From Faecalibacterium sp. (GTDB lineage Bacteria > Bacillota > Clostridia > Oscillospirales > Ruminococcaceae): a DNA stretch of 30,126 nt. Shown here piece after piece: positions 7,519 to 17,210 of this stretch (positions within the stretch are counted from its first letter, which is position 1; every line of letters begins with the position of its first letter). The notes under the pieces were generated by a model, which worked only from the letters and a program-made list of their open reading frames with translations, made no database searches and was not told the DNA's origin. The stretch lies in the NCBI GenBank assembly GCA_020025795.1, contig JAHHRK010000005.1, forward strand, positions 1-30,126. Reading direction: 5' to 3'. The translations under genes were made by a program, and so were the position numbers.

Positions 7519-9609
7519 ATGGCAAAATTAGTGATCGTGGAGTCGCCTGCAAAGGCAAAAACCATTGGAAAGTATTTGGGTAAGGATTATACCGTTACGG
7601 CCAGCATGGGCCATATCCGGGATTTGCCGGCATCCAAGCTGGGCATTGACGTGGAAAATAATTACGAGCCCCAGTATATCAATATCAAGGGCAAACAGAA
7701 GCTGATCAAAGAGTTGAAATCCGCCGCGAAAAAATCCGACGGCGTTCTGCTCGCAACTGACCCGGACCGCGAGGGAGAAGCAATCAGCTGGCATCTGGCA
7801 AATGTGCTGGGGCTGGACCCGACGGAATGTAACCGCGTGACCTTTGACGAAATCACCAAGAAGGGTGTCAAGGAAGGTATGTCCCATCCCCGTGCCATCT
7901 ATCAGGATCTGGTAGATGCGCAGCAGGCGCGCCGCGTGCTGGACCGTCTGGTGGGCTATAAGCTCAGCCCGTTCTTGTGGCGCAAGATTCGCCGCGGTTT
8001 GTCGGCCGGTCGTGTGCAGAGCGTGGCCGTGCGTTTGATTGACGATCGGGAAAAAGAAATCGAAGCCTTTGTTCCGGAAGAATACTGGAACGTGGATGCA
8101 GCACTGTCCGCAGGCCGCAGCAAATTTACCGCACGCCTGCACAGCGATGTGGAAGGCAACAAGCTCCAGCCGAAGAGCGAAGCCGAAGCACGCGCAATCG
8201 AAGCCGGCCTGCAGGGCGCCCACTATGTGGTTTCTGAACTGAAAAAGGGCAAGCGCTCCAAGGCACCCACCCCGCCGTTTATCACCAGTACCTTGCAGCA
8301 GGAGGCCAGCCGCCGCCTTGGCTTTACGGCGACCCGTACCATGCGCGCCGCACAGACCCTGTACGAAGGCGTGGAAATTGCCGGACACGGCACGACTGGT
8401 TTGATTACCTATATGCGTACCGACAGCCTGCGCGTTTCAGATGAAGCTGTGGCAGCTGCCAAGGAATATATCACAGGCGCCTATGGCGATGCCTATGTGT
8501 GCAACTACAAGCGTACCTGGAAAACACGCAGCGCAACCAACGCACAGGATGCCCACGAAGCAATTCGTCCTTCTGTGCCCAGCCTGACTCCTGATGAGGT
8601 AGATAAGAGCATCAGCGGCGATACCGCAAAGCTGTATCGCATGATTTGGAGCCGCTTTATGGCCAGCCAGATGGCAGATTGCCAGATGGATACAGTTGGT
8701 GTTACGGTGACGGCCGGCAATTACCGTTTCCGTGCCAGCGGCTTTACCGTGACGTTTGACGGCTTTACCGTTTTGTACGAGGAAGCTACCGACGACAAGG
8801 AAAAGAAGGAAACCGCACTGCCGCCGTTGACCGAAGGCCAGGAGCTGAAGCTGGAAAAGCTGATGAGTGAGCAGAAGTTTACCCAGCCGCCGGCACGCTA
8901 CACCGAAGCCAGCCTGATTCGTGCGCTGGAAGAAAACGGTATCGGCCGTCCTTCCACTTATGCGCCCATCATCACCACAATCATTGACCGCGGCTATGTG
9001 GAGCGCGAGGCGAAAAAGCTGAAGCCGACCTTGCTGGGTCGCACGGTGGACAGCCTGATGCTGGAACAGTTCCCCAATATTGTGGACGTGGATTTTTCCG
9101 CCGAAATGGAGAAAAACCTGGATAAGGTGGAAAACGGCAGCGAAAACTGGCGTGAAGTTGTGGATGACTTCTATAAGGAATTCGATGCCAGCCTGCAGGC
9201 TGCGGAAAAGGCCATGGAAGGCAAGAAAATCAAAGTGCCGGATGAGCCCAGCGGAGAAATCTGCGAACTGTGCGGCCGCCCGATGGTCATCAAGACCGGA
9301 CGCTACGGCAAGTTCCTGGCTTGCTCCGGCTTCCCGGATTGCCGAAACGCAAAACGTCTGGTGAAAGATACCGGCGGTTTGTGCCCGCGCTGCGGCGGAC
9401 GAATGCTGCAGCGTAAGAGCGCAAAGGGACGCATCTATTACGGCTGTGAAAATTACCCCAATTGTGAATTTATGACCTGGGATGAGCCTGTACCGACCAA
9501 GTGCGAAAAGTGCGGCGCAACCCTGTTCCGCAAGGGACAGAAGCTGTACTGCGCAAAGGAAGGCTGCGGCTTTGAAATGCCCGTACCGAAAGGCGGAAAC
9601 AATCAATGA
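7519..9609 (+). CDS. topA: DNA topoisomerase I
   Basis: 696 aa type IA topoisomerase that relaxes negative supercoils. The TOPRIM domain opens with MAKLVIVESPAKAKTIGKYL and has the acidic triad region TDPDREGEAISWHL. The active-site tyrosine is Y298 in GLITYMRTDSLRVS. Three C-terminal zinc-ribbon repeats follow (CELCGRP..C.FPDC, CPRCGGR..C.NYPNC, CEKCGAT..CAKEGC), so metal-binding fingers are intact. An ATG-TAA pair at 7513-7518 sits directly before the start, between the GAGAGG Shine-Dalgarno (7503-7508) and the real ATG. The stop overlaps the trmFO start by 4 bp (ATGA). Confidence 0.98.
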   Translation: MAKLVIVESPAKAKTIGKYLGKDYTVTASMGHIRDLPASKLGIDVENNYEPQYINIKGKQKLIKELKSAAKKSDGVLLATDPDREGEAISWHLANVLGLDPTECNRVTFDEITKKGVKEGMSHPRAIYQDLVDAQQARRVLDRLVGYKLSPFLWRKIRRGLSAGRVQSVAVRLIDDREKEIEAFVPEEYWNVDAALSAGRSKFTARLHSDVEGNKLQPKSEAEARAIEAGLQGAHYVVSELKKGKRSKAPTPPFITSTLQQEASRRLGFTATRTMRAAQTLYEGVEIAGHGTTGLITYMRTDSLRVSDEAVAAAKEYITGAYGDAYVCNYKRTWKTRSATNAQDAHEAIRPSVPSLTPDEVDKSISGDTAKLYRMIWSRFMASQMADCQMDTVGVTVTAGNYRFRASGFTVTFDGFTVLYEEATDDKEKKETALPPLTEGQELKLEKLMSEQKFTQPPARYTEASLIRALEENGIGRPSTYAPIITTIIDRGYVEREAKKLKPTLLGRTVDSLMLEQFPNIVDVDFSAEMEKNLDKVENGSENWREVVDDFYKEFDASLQAAEKAMEGKKIKVPDEPSGEICELCGRPMVIKTGRYGKFLACSGFPDCRNAKRLVKDTGGLCPRCGGRMLQRKSAKGRIYYGCENYPNCEFMTWDEPVPTKCEKCGATLFRKGQKLYCAKEGCGFEMPVPKGGNNQ

Positions 9610-10949
9610 GTGAATATAAAGTAACGGTCCTGGGCGCCGGTCTGGCAGGCAGCGAAGCTGCTTTGTGGCTGGCGTCGCAGGGCGTGCAGGTGACCCTGTA
9701 TGAGCAAAAGCCCGTGCGCTTTTCCTGTGCACATACCGCAGAAGGCTTCGCGGAGCTGATTTGCTCCAACAGCCTGAAGGCAGAGCGTCTGGATTCTGCA
9801 TCCGGCCTGCTCAAGGCAGAAATGCGCTTGATGGGCAGCCGCCTGCTGGAAGCAGCCGAAACGGCTCGTGTAGCGGCTGGCGGTGCGCTGGCGGTGGACC
9901 GCGATTTGTTCAGCGCCGAAGTGACTCGTATGGTGGAGGCGGAGCCGAACATCACGGTCATTCGTGAGCCTGTGGAGTCTATCCCGGAAGATGCCCCTAT
10001 TCTGGTGGCAACCGGACCTTTGACCGACGGTAAGCTGGCAGATGCCATTGCAGAACTGACCGGCGATGCACGGCTGAACTTCTATGATGCTGTGGCACCC
10101 ATCGTTACGGCAGAAAGCCTGAACTACGATAAGGTGTTTGCTGCATCCCGCTATGACCGTGGCGAGGCCGACTATCTGAACTGCCCGTTTAATAAGGCAG
10201 AGTACGAAGCCTTCCATGCAGAATTGGTCAACGCAGAGCGTGCTCCGCTGCACGACTTTGACCAGCCGGATGCCAGCAAAAAGGACGGCGGCCTGACTGT
10301 GTACGAAGGCTGCATGCCCATTGAGGTTATGGCAGGCCGCGGCGCAGATACCATGCGCTATGGCCCGCTGCGCCCGGTCGGCTTGAAAGACCCCAACACC
10401 GGACATCGCCCCTGGGCAAACGTGCAGCTGCGTGCCGAAAATCAGGAGCGCACCCTGTACAACATCGTCGGTTTCCAGACTAACCTGAAATTCGGCGAGC
10501 AGAAGCGTGTGTTCTCTATGATTCCGGGTTTGGAAAATGCAGAGTTTGTGCGTTACGGCGTCATGCACCGCAATACGTTTTTGAACAGTCCGCAGGTGCT
10601 TTTGGACAGCCTGAACCTGCGTGAGCATCCCAATGTGTTCTTTGCCGGACAGATTACAGGCTTTGAAGGCTATATGGAAAGTGCAGCCTGCGGCCTTTTG
10701 GCAGCACGCAGCCTGTATGCTAAGCTGACCGGCAAGACATGGACAGCACCCCCGAACGATACCATGTGCGGTGCACTGGTACGCTATATTACAAGCCCCA
10801 ACAAGGATTTCCAGCCGATGGGCGCCAATATGGGTATCCTGCCCCCGCTGGAAAACCGTCCGCGCGATAAGCGTGAGCGTTATATGGCTGTGGCAAACCG
10901 TGCCGTGGCTAGTTTTGAAACCTGGGAGAAGGCTCGTAAAAACGGCTGA
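9606..10949 (+). CDS. trmFO: Methylenetetrahydrofolate-tRNA-(uracil-5-)-methyltransferase TrmFO
   Basis: 447 aa, the usual length. TrmFO makes 5-methyluridine at position 54 of tRNA using methylene-THF as carbon donor and FADH2 as reductant, unlike SAM-dependent TrmA. The FAD-binding fold begins with VTVLGAGLAGSEAA (GAGLAG at 10-15). The family signature ELICSNSLKAERLDSASGLL follows, with a conserved cysteine. NCPFNKAEYEAF and YEGCMPIEVMAGRG carry the second conserved cysteine region. GQITGFEGYMESAACGLLA near the C-terminus is also typical. It overlaps topA by 4 bp, the frequent topA-trmFO pair of Firmicutes, and is probably co-translated. Confidence 0.97.
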   Translation: MSEYKVTVLGAGLAGSEAALWLASQGVQVTLYEQKPVRFSCAHTAEGFAELICSNSLKAERLDSASGLLKAEMRLMGSRLLEAAETARVAAGGALAVDRDLFSAEVTRMVEAEPNITVIREPVESIPEDAPILVATGPLTDGKLADAIAELTGDARLNFYDAVAPIVTAESLNYDKVFAASRYDRGEADYLNCPFNKAEYEAFHAELVNAERAPLHDFDQPDASKKDGGLTVYEGCMPIEVMAGRGADTMRYGPLRPVGLKDPNTGHRPWANVQLRAENQERTLYNIVGFQTNLKFGEQKRVFSMIPGLENAEFVRYGVMHRNTFLNSPQVLLDSLNLREHPNVFFAGQITGFEGYMESAACGLLAARSLYAKLTGKTWTAPPNDTMCGALVRYITSPNKDFQPMGANMGILPPLENRPRDKRERYMAVANRAVASFETWEKARKNG

Positions 10950-10973
10950 TCCCACCGGAAGGGAGTAAAGCAT

Positions 10974-12017
10974 ATGAAAATTCTGTTGGATATGATGGGC
11001 GGCGACAATGCTCCGCTGGCTCCGCTGGAAGGTGCAGCACAGGCCGTGAAAGAATACGGCGTGGAAATCGTAGGTCTGGGCGATGAACCCACCTTGCGCG
11101 CTCTGGCAAAAGAAAAGAATATTTCCCTGGACGGTATCACGCTGGTACATTGCAGCGAGAACATTGATATGCACGACGAACCTGCCCTGGCAATCCGCCG
11201 CAAGAAGGATTCCCCCATGGTCGTCGGCATGAATATGCTGAAAAATGGCGAAGGCGATTCCTTTGTTTCTGCCGGCAGCACCGGTGCTTTGCACGTTGGC
11301 GCAAGCCTGATCCTGCGCACGCTGAAAGGTATCAAGCGCCCGGCACTGGCAAGCCTGGTGCCCAGCCGTGATAAGCAGTACCTGCTGGTGGACTGCGGCG
11401 CAAATGCGGAGTGCCGCCCTGATATGCTGGCAGCCTTTGGCGTTATGGGCAGCTGCTACATGAACAAGGTACAGGGTGTTGCAGACCCCATCGTGGGTCT
11501 GGCAAACAATGGCGCAGAAGATTCCAAGGGACCGGTTTTGTATCAGGAAGCAAACAAGCTGCTGCGCCACACGCCCGGTATCCACTTTATGGGCAATATC
11601 GAGCCGCGGGATGTGCCGATGGGCAAGGCAGACGTTGTGGTTTGCGATGGCTTTACCGGCAATGTGATCCTGAAGCTGACCGAAGGCATGGCCAAGATGA
11701 TCATCAGTATGCTGAAAGATGCGTTCAAGCGCACGCCCGGCGGTCTGGTAGCAGCACTGCTGCTGAAAAAGGACCTGATGAGCCTGAAAAAGAAGATGGA
11801 CTCTGAGGAAGTTGGCGGTGCGCCGCTGCTGGGCGCAAAGTGCCCTGTGATTAAGGCGCACGGTTCTTCCAGCGCAAAGGCAATCAAGAACGCTATTCGT
11901 CAGGCAAAGACCTGTGTGGAAAATGATTTGTGCGGAACCATGCAGGCAGCACTGGACGAAATGCAGGCCAGCCAGAACCAGCCCACGGAAAACAATGTTG
12001 CGGAGAACAAAGAATAA
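10974..12017 (+). CDS. plsX: Phosphate acyltransferase PlsX
   Basis: 347 aa. PlsX converts acyl-ACP and phosphate to acyl-phosphate, the acyl donor for PlsY in phosphatidic acid synthesis; it acts peripherally at the membrane. Recognised from the start MKILLDMMGGDNAPLAPLEG, then FVSAGSTGALHVGASLILRT, DCGANAECRPDMLAAFG and CDGFTGNVILKLTEG. Shine-Dalgarno AAGGGAG precedes the ATG. In many Firmicutes an acpP gene follows plsX; here rnc follows directly after 12 bp. The last 20 or so residues are polar and Gln/Asn/Glu-rich. Confidence 0.97.
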   Translation: MKILLDMMGGDNAPLAPLEGAAQAVKEYGVEIVGLGDEPTLRALAKEKNISLDGITLVHCSENIDMHDEPALAIRRKKDSPMVVGMNMLKNGEGDSFVSAGSTGALHVGASLILRTLKGIKRPALASLVPSRDKQYLLVDCGANAECRPDMLAAFGVMGSCYMNKVQGVADPIVGLANNGAEDSKGPVLYQEANKLLRHTPGIHFMGNIEPRDVPMGKADVVVCDGFTGNVILKLTEGMAKMIISMLKDAFKRTPGGLVAALLLKKDLMSLKKKMDSEEVGGAPLLGAKCPVIKAHGSSSAKAIKNAIRQAKTCVENDLCGTMQAALDEMQASQNQPTENNVAENKE

Positions 12018-12029
12018 GAGGAGCGAAAC

Positions 12030-12701
12030 ATGAGTCATCCTTTGGAAAAGATCGTTGGTTATCAATTCAAAAATCCGGAACTTCTGCTGACGGCGCTGAC
12101 CCATACCAGCTACGCCAACGAAAGCCGTACGCCTGTGCGACACAACGAACGGCTGGAGTTTCTGGGCGACAGCGTACTGGAACTGGTCAGTGCAGATTAT
12201 CTGTTCCATGCATTTGACCGCCCGGAAGGTGATTTGACCCGCACCCGTGCCAGCCTGGTCAGCGAAGATGCACTGTTCCAGTTTGCGCAGGAAATCCATC
12301 TGGGCGATTATCTGCGCTTGGGCAAAGGCGAAGAGCGTTGCGGCGGCCGTACGCGTCCCAGCGTGGTATCGGATGCATTTGAAGCACTGATCGCTGCGCT
12401 GTATCTGGACGGCGGCATGGAAGTGGCAAAAAACTTCATTCTGGCCTTTCTTACTGAGGGCAAGCACGCCGAGGACGATTACAAGACTCGCCTGCAGGAA
12501 GTGGTACAGGCAAACCCGGAAGAAAAGCTGCGTTATGTGCTGGAAGGCGAAACCGGCCCCGACCATGACAAACGCTTTGTGGTTGGCGTGTACCTGAATT
12601 CCAACCGGGTTGCCACCGGCGAAGGCCGCAGCAAGAAAGCTGCTGAACAGCACGCAGCCCGCGAAGCGCTGAAGCTGATGGGCCTTGTACAGGAAGCATA
12701 A
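12030..12701 (+). CDS. rnc: Ribonuclease III
   Basis: 223 aa. RNase III cleaves double-stranded RNA, maturing 23S/16S precursors. The catalytic signature ERLEFLGDSVLEL has E40, E43 and D47, and the second acidic pair is D115 and E118 in SDAFEALIAALYLDGG; these match the essential acidic residues of the family. A double-stranded RNA-binding domain fills the C-terminus, ending GRSKKAAEQHAAREALKLMG. Shine-Dalgarno GAGGAG before the ATG. It sits between plsX and smc, the conserved Firmicutes order. Confidence 0.98.
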   Translation: MSHPLEKIVGYQFKNPELLLTALTHTSYANESRTPVRHNERLEFLGDSVLELVSADYLFHAFDRPEGDLTRTRASLVSEDALFQFAQEIHLGDYLRLGKGEERCGGRTRPSVVSDAFEALIAALYLDGGMEVAKNFILAFLTEGKHAEDDYKTRLQEVVQANPEEKLRYVLEGETGPDHDKRFVVGVYLNSNRVATGEGRSKKAAEQHAAREALKLMGLVQEA

Positions 12702-12714
12702 AAAAGAGGAAGCT

Positions 12715-15700
12715 ATGGTACTGAAAGAACTTGAAATCCAGGGCTTTAAGAGTTTTCCGGACAAAATCAAGATCGCTGTGGGCCAGGGAATCACTGGCGT
12801 TGTAGGCCCGAACGGCTCCGGCAAAAGTAATATTTCCGATGCAATCCGCTGGGTTTTGGGCGAGACCAGCTCCAAGCAGCTGCGTGGTGCCGGTAAAATG
12901 GAAGACGTCATTTTCGGCGGTACCCAGATGCGTGGTGCAATGGGCTTTGCCAGCGTAAAACTGACGCTGGATAACCAGGACCGTATGCTGGATGTGGATG
13001 CAGATGATGTGACCATTGCCCGCAAATATTACCGCAGCGGCGACAGCGAATACAGCATCAACGGACAGCACTGCCGCTTGAAGGACGTGTACGAGCTGCT
13101 TTTGGATACGGGTCTGGGCCGCGATGGCTATTCCGTTATCGGCCAGGGACGTATTGCCGAAATCGTGGGCGCAAAAAGCAGCGAACGCCGCGAAATCTTT
13201 GAGGAGGCTTCCGGCATTGCCAAGTACCGCTACCGCAGAAACGAAGCGGAACGGCGGCTGCATTCGGCGGAGGAAAACCTGGAACGCCTGCGTGATATTC
13301 TGGGCGAACTGGAAAGCCGCGTTGCACCTCTGGAAAAAGAGAGCGCCAAGGCAGAAAAGTTTTTGGAGCTGAGCGCGCAGCGCAAAGGCCTGGAAGTAAC
13401 CTTGTGGGTAGACGGTGTACACCGCGCCAAAGATACCGTTCGGGAACAGCAGCATAAATACGAGACCGCTGCGGCAGATTATGATCGCCTGGATGGGGCG
13501 AACCGTGCCGCAGAGGCAGAGGCTGAGGAGATCCGCACCCAGGCGCAGCGCTTGACTATGGAAATCGAGCGCCTGAACGGGGATATCCGCAGCATCACCG
13601 AGCAGATGGGCAGCAGCGCCAGCCGCATTGCGGTTTTGGAAAACGACATTGCCCATAACGAGCGCTCGGCTTGTGAGCTGGAAGACGAAATCGTTCGCGG
13701 CGAGGAAAGCCGCGAAAACCTGCACATCGAAATCGGCGGTCACGAGGATGCCATCCGTGCGATCGAAAAGGAAATCGAAGCGCTGAATGCAGAAATCATC
13801 CGCTCCGAAGGCACGTTGGACCAGATCCAAAAGGACAACCTGGCATCCGGTGAGCGCAGAGGTGCCGTAACAGCGGCACTTGCACGCATGACGGATCAGC
13901 AGACGGCCTGCCGCGTGGCGGCGGCCGCAGCGCAGTCCGCCGAAGCCGCAGCACAGGAGCGCCTGACCCATGCAAGCGATGAGCGCAGCATGAAGCAGAC
14001 CGATTTGAAAAAGATGCAGGAAGACTACGACGACACCCTCGTCTATCTTCAGAAAATCAAAGAGGAAAAGGATCAGCTGGAAAACGTCCGCACCGGCGTG
14101 CACATGAAGCTGGATGCTCGCAAAAAGAGCCTGAATGATGCAGACGAAGCAGAACAGCGCATTGACCGCGAAATGGATGCCGCCGAACAGCGGATTCAGG
14201 TGCTGCGTGATTTGGAAAAGAACATGGACGGCTACCAGCAGTCGGTGAAAAGCGTGATGCGTGCCGCAGAGGCACACCGCCTGCGCGGCATTGTTGGTCC
14301 GGTATCCAGCATTTTGTCGGTAGAACAAGGCTATGAAATGGCCATTGAAACCGCGCTGGGTGCTGCACTGCAAAACGTGGTTGTGGAAGGCGAATCTGCC
14401 GCCAAAGCAGCAATTGCTTTCCTGCGGGATACCCACGGCGGCCGAGCAACGTTTTTGCCGCTGGATACAATCCAGCCTGGCAGCTTCCGCGGCAATTTGA
14501 CCGGCACGGCACAGCTGGCAAGCGAACTGGTTCGCTGTGAACCGCGCTATCAGAAAGTGGTGCAGTATTTGCTGGGCCGCATCGTTGTGGTGGATGACAT
14601 CAACGAAGCATCGATCGTGGCACGTCAGCTGGGCTATCATAATAAGGTCGTTACGGTAGACGGTCAGGTGGTCAATGCTGGCGGTAGCTTTACCGGTGGT
14701 AGTATGGCACGCTCGGCCGGACTGTTTACCCGCAAGCACGAGATCGATGAGCTGAAAGCAAAGGTCGTTGCTTTGCAGAAGAAACAGCAGCAGGCTCAGG
14801 AGAACACCGACCAGTGGAAGGCACAGGTGGACGCTTTGAAAGCGGACCTGGTCGCTACGGAAAGTGAAATCATCACGCTGGGCAACGATATTGTCCGCGC
14901 AGAGACCGAAGAAGGTCAGCTGAAAATACATCTGAACCAGCTGAATGGCGCGGTAGAAATTCTGTCCGGCGAAATCGAAACCCTGCAAAAGCAGATCGCA
15001 GAGAACCAGCAGATCAGTGCAAGCAAAACGGAAGAAGCAGCACGCCTGACCGCTGAGATCACCAAACTGAGCGCAGAACTGGACAGCATCAGCGAGGGAG
15101 ACGACAGCTTTTTGCAGACCCGAAGCCGCATGGCGGATGAACTGGGCGAAAAGCGTCTGAAAAAGCTGGAAAAGGAAAAGGACGTGGAAGCACACCGCAC
15201 CGCTATCGAGAGCCTGCGCGGACGCAATGCCGAAACGAAGGACCGCAAGGCGGATCTGGAAAAGAGCATCAACGCACTGCGCCAGTCCAGCCAGACCTTG
15301 CGCCAACAGATCGAAGACATCCGCGCCGAAAAGAGCGAATCGGATGCGCTGATTCGGGAAAAAGAAGCTGCGATTCGTACTGCAACGCAGAACCGTCTGG
15401 AAAAGGATGCTGCCGAAACCAAAGCCAACCAGCGTGCACGTGAAACAGCCGATGAGCGCGAGCGCATGAGCCAGGAGATGGCGCGCCTTGCAGAACGCAA
15501 AGCAGCGGCAGAAGCCGAATATGACCAGACCATCAGCAAGCTGTGGGAGGAATATCAGCTCTCTGTCTCTGAGGCAGAAAAACTGTGTGTTCCGTTTGAC
15601 AATGTTTCGGTCCTGCGGGCACAGGTGGCAGACCTGCGCAGCAAGATCCGAAATCTGGGCCATGTAAATGTGGGCGCCGTGGAAGAATATAAAGAAGTGC

Positions 15701-16272
15701 GCCAGCGATATGACACGCTGAACACGCAGGTGCAGGATGTGGAAAAGAGCAAAGCGGAGCTGAACCGTATGATCAGCGAGCTTTCCGCAGAAATGCGCAG
15801 CATCTTTACAGAGAACTTCCATACCATTAACGAAAACTTCGGCCGCATTTTTAAGGAACTGTTTGGCGGCGGCAATGCTTCGCTGTCGCTGGAGGATACA
15901 CCCGATGTGCTGGAGGCTGGCATCGATATTCAGGTTGCACCTCCGGGCAAGGTAATCAAGAACCTGAGCGCGCTGTCTGGTGGTGAACAGGCCCTGGTGG
16001 CTATCAGCATTTACTTTGCAATTTTGGCTGTGAACCCGGCACCGTTCTGTATCCTGGACGAGATCGAGGCTGCACTGGACGATGCAAACGTGGTACGCTA
16101 CGCACAGTATCTGCGCCGCATTTCGGATAAGACCCAGTTCATCGTCATTACGCACCGCCGCGGCACGATGGAAGCCGCAGATGTGCTGTACGGTGTCACG
16201 ATGCAGGAGGATGGCGTGTCCAAACTGCTGCGTCTGGATTTGGAAAATGTGGACGCTTCTCTGGTTTCCTGA
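12715..16272 (+). CDS. smc: Chromosome partition protein SMC
   Basis: 1185 aa, full length for bacterial SMC, the ATPase of condensin that organises and segregates the nucleoid with ScpA/ScpB. Walker A GPNGSGKSN is at 31-39 (K37), the ABC signature LSGGEQ at 1087-1092, and Walker B ILDEIEAALDD at about 1113-1123 (D1115, E1116). Long heptad coiled coils flank a hinge at roughly 525-670, beginning GIVGPVSSIL and including the glycine-rich VVNAGGSFTGGS. ATG 12715 was chosen because AGAGGA lies 5 nt upstream and the protein then starts MVLKELEIQGFKSFPDK. An in-frame ATG at 12685 lies within rnc and lacks support. ftsY follows after 17 bp. Confidence 0.98.
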   Translation: MVLKELEIQGFKSFPDKIKIAVGQGITGVVGPNGSGKSNISDAIRWVLGETSSKQLRGAGKMEDVIFGGTQMRGAMGFASVKLTLDNQDRMLDVDADDVTIARKYYRSGDSEYSINGQHCRLKDVYELLLDTGLGRDGYSVIGQGRIAEIVGAKSSERREIFEEASGIAKYRYRRNEAERRLHSAEENLERLRDILGELESRVAPLEKESAKAEKFLELSAQRKGLEVTLWVDGVHRAKDTVREQQHKYETAAADYDRLDGANRAAEAEAEEIRTQAQRLTMEIERLNGDIRSITEQMGSSASRIAVLENDIAHNERSACELEDEIVRGEESRENLHIEIGGHEDAIRAIEKEIEALNAEIIRSEGTLDQIQKDNLASGERRGAVTAALARMTDQQTACRVAAAAAQSAEAAAQERLTHASDERSMKQTDLKKMQEDYDDTLVYLQKIKEEKDQLENVRTGVHMKLDARKKSLNDADEAEQRIDREMDAAEQRIQVLRDLEKNMDGYQQSVKSVMRAAEAHRLRGIVGPVSSILSVEQGYEMAIETALGAALQNVVVEGESAAKAAIAFLRDTHGGRATFLPLDTIQPGSFRGNLTGTAQLASELVRCEPRYQKVVQYLLGRIVVVDDINEASIVARQLGYHNKVVTVDGQVVNAGGSFTGGSMARSAGLFTRKHEIDELKAKVVALQKKQQQAQENTDQWKAQVDALKADLVATESEIITLGNDIVRAETEEGQLKIHLNQLNGAVEILSGEIETLQKQIAENQQISASKTEEAARLTAEITKLSAELDSISEGDDSFLQTRSRMADELGEKRLKKLEKEKDVEAHRTAIESLRGRNAETKDRKADLEKSINALRQSSQTLRQQIEDIRAEKSESDALIREKEAAIRTATQNRLEKDAAETKANQRARETADERERMSQEMARLAERKAAAEAEYDQTISKLWEEYQLSVSEAEKLCVPFDNVSVLRAQVADLRSKIRNLGHVNVGAVEEYKEVRQRYDTLNTQVQDVEKSKAELNRMISELSAEMRSIFTENFHTINENFGRIFKELFGGGNASLSLEDTPDVLEAGIDIQVAPPGKVIKNLSALSGGEQALVAISIYFAILAVNPAPFCILDEIEAALDDANVVRYAQYLRRISDKTQFIVITHRRGTMEAADVLYGVTMQEDGVSKLLRLDLENVDASLVS

Positions 16273-16289
16273 TCGAAAGGAGAATAAAC

Positions 16290-17207
16290 ATGGGATTTTT
16301 CGGCAAAAAGAAAATCAAGGACGGTTTGTCTAAGAGCCGTGTGGGCTTCTGGGGCAACATCGCCAATACACTGCTGGGCAGCGAAATTGATGATGATCTG
16401 TATGAAGATCTGGAAGAACAGCTGGTTCTGGCCGACACCGGTGCCGATGTGGCCATGCAGCTGGTGGACGATTTGCGCGACCGCGTGAAAAAGAACCACC
16501 TGCGCACCGGCCCCCAGGCTTTAGCAGAACTGAAAGCTCTGGTGGCTGAGCAGCTGACTTGCGAAGCAGAGATGGATCTGTCCGGCAAGCCTGCCGTGAT
16601 TCTGGTCATCGGCGTCAACGGTGTGGGCAAAACCACTTCCATCGCCAAGTTGGCAAATTACTATAAGGCACAGGGCAAGCAGGTGATGCTGGCGGCAGGT
16701 GATACCTTCCGTGCAGCAGCCGGCGAACAGCTGGATATCTGGGCAGACCGTATTGGTGTGCCCATCGTGCGCGGCGCAGACGGCGCGGATCCGGCAGCTG
16801 TGATTTTTGATGCGGTGCAGTCCGCAGCCGCAAAGGGTGTAGATTTGGTTATCTGCGATACCGCAGGCCGCCTGCACAACAAGAAGAACCTGATGGATGA
16901 GCTGGGCAAAATCAGCCGCAGCGTGACAAAGGCTGCGCCCGATGCCAGCGTGGAAACGCTGCTGGTGCTGGATGCCATCACAGGTCAGAACGCAATCCGT
17001 CAGGCACAGGAGTTTATTGCAGCCGCAGGTGCTACCGGCGTGATTCTGACCAAACTGGACGGCACGGCCAAGGGTGGCTGCGTGGTTGCAGTCAAGCAGA
17101 AGCTGGGCCTGCCTGTACGCTTTGTGGGTGTGGGCGAAGGCATGGAAGATTTGCTGCCGTTTTCCGCAGAAGAATTTGCAGAAGGCCTGCTGGGCAAGGA
17201 GGAGTAA
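16290..17207 (+). CDS. ftsY: Signal recognition particle receptor FtsY
   Basis: 305 aa. FtsY is the SRP receptor GTPase that docks ribosome-SRP complexes at the membrane for co-translational insertion. The NG domain is complete: G1 GVNGVGKTT at 108-116, the GDTFRAAAGEQL motif, DTAGR (D190), and TKLDGTAKGG starting at about 254, ending GVGEGMEDLLPF. There is almost no acidic A domain before the N domain, as is common in Firmicutes. AAAGGAG lies before the ATG. The gene continues the smc transcription unit, and the pyrophosphatase start follows 3 bp after its stop. Confidence 0.98.
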   Translation: MGFFGKKKIKDGLSKSRVGFWGNIANTLLGSEIDDDLYEDLEEQLVLADTGADVAMQLVDDLRDRVKKNHLRTGPQALAELKALVAEQLTCEAEMDLSGKPAVILVIGVNGVGKTTSIAKLANYYKAQGKQVMLAAGDTFRAAAGEQLDIWADRIGVPIVRGADGADPAAVIFDAVQSAAAKGVDLVICDTAGRLHNKKNLMDELGKISRSVTKAAPDASVETLLVLDAITGQNAIRQAQEFIAAAGATGVILTKLDGTAKGGCVVAVKQKLGLPVRFVGVGEGMEDLLPFSAEEFAEGLLGKEE

Positions 17208-17210
17208 AGC

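Noticed and set aside
12451..16155. Antisense open frame of 1234 codons opposite smc (similar: 9603-13025, 21169-23766 and 974-2830, all minus strand)
   Set aside because: These are in exact codon register with the genes on the plus strand, so an antisense stop needs a sense TTA, CTA or TCA codon. The genes avoid those codons. The encoded sequences show no domains and are rich in His, Cys and Gln, so they are by-products of codon bias.
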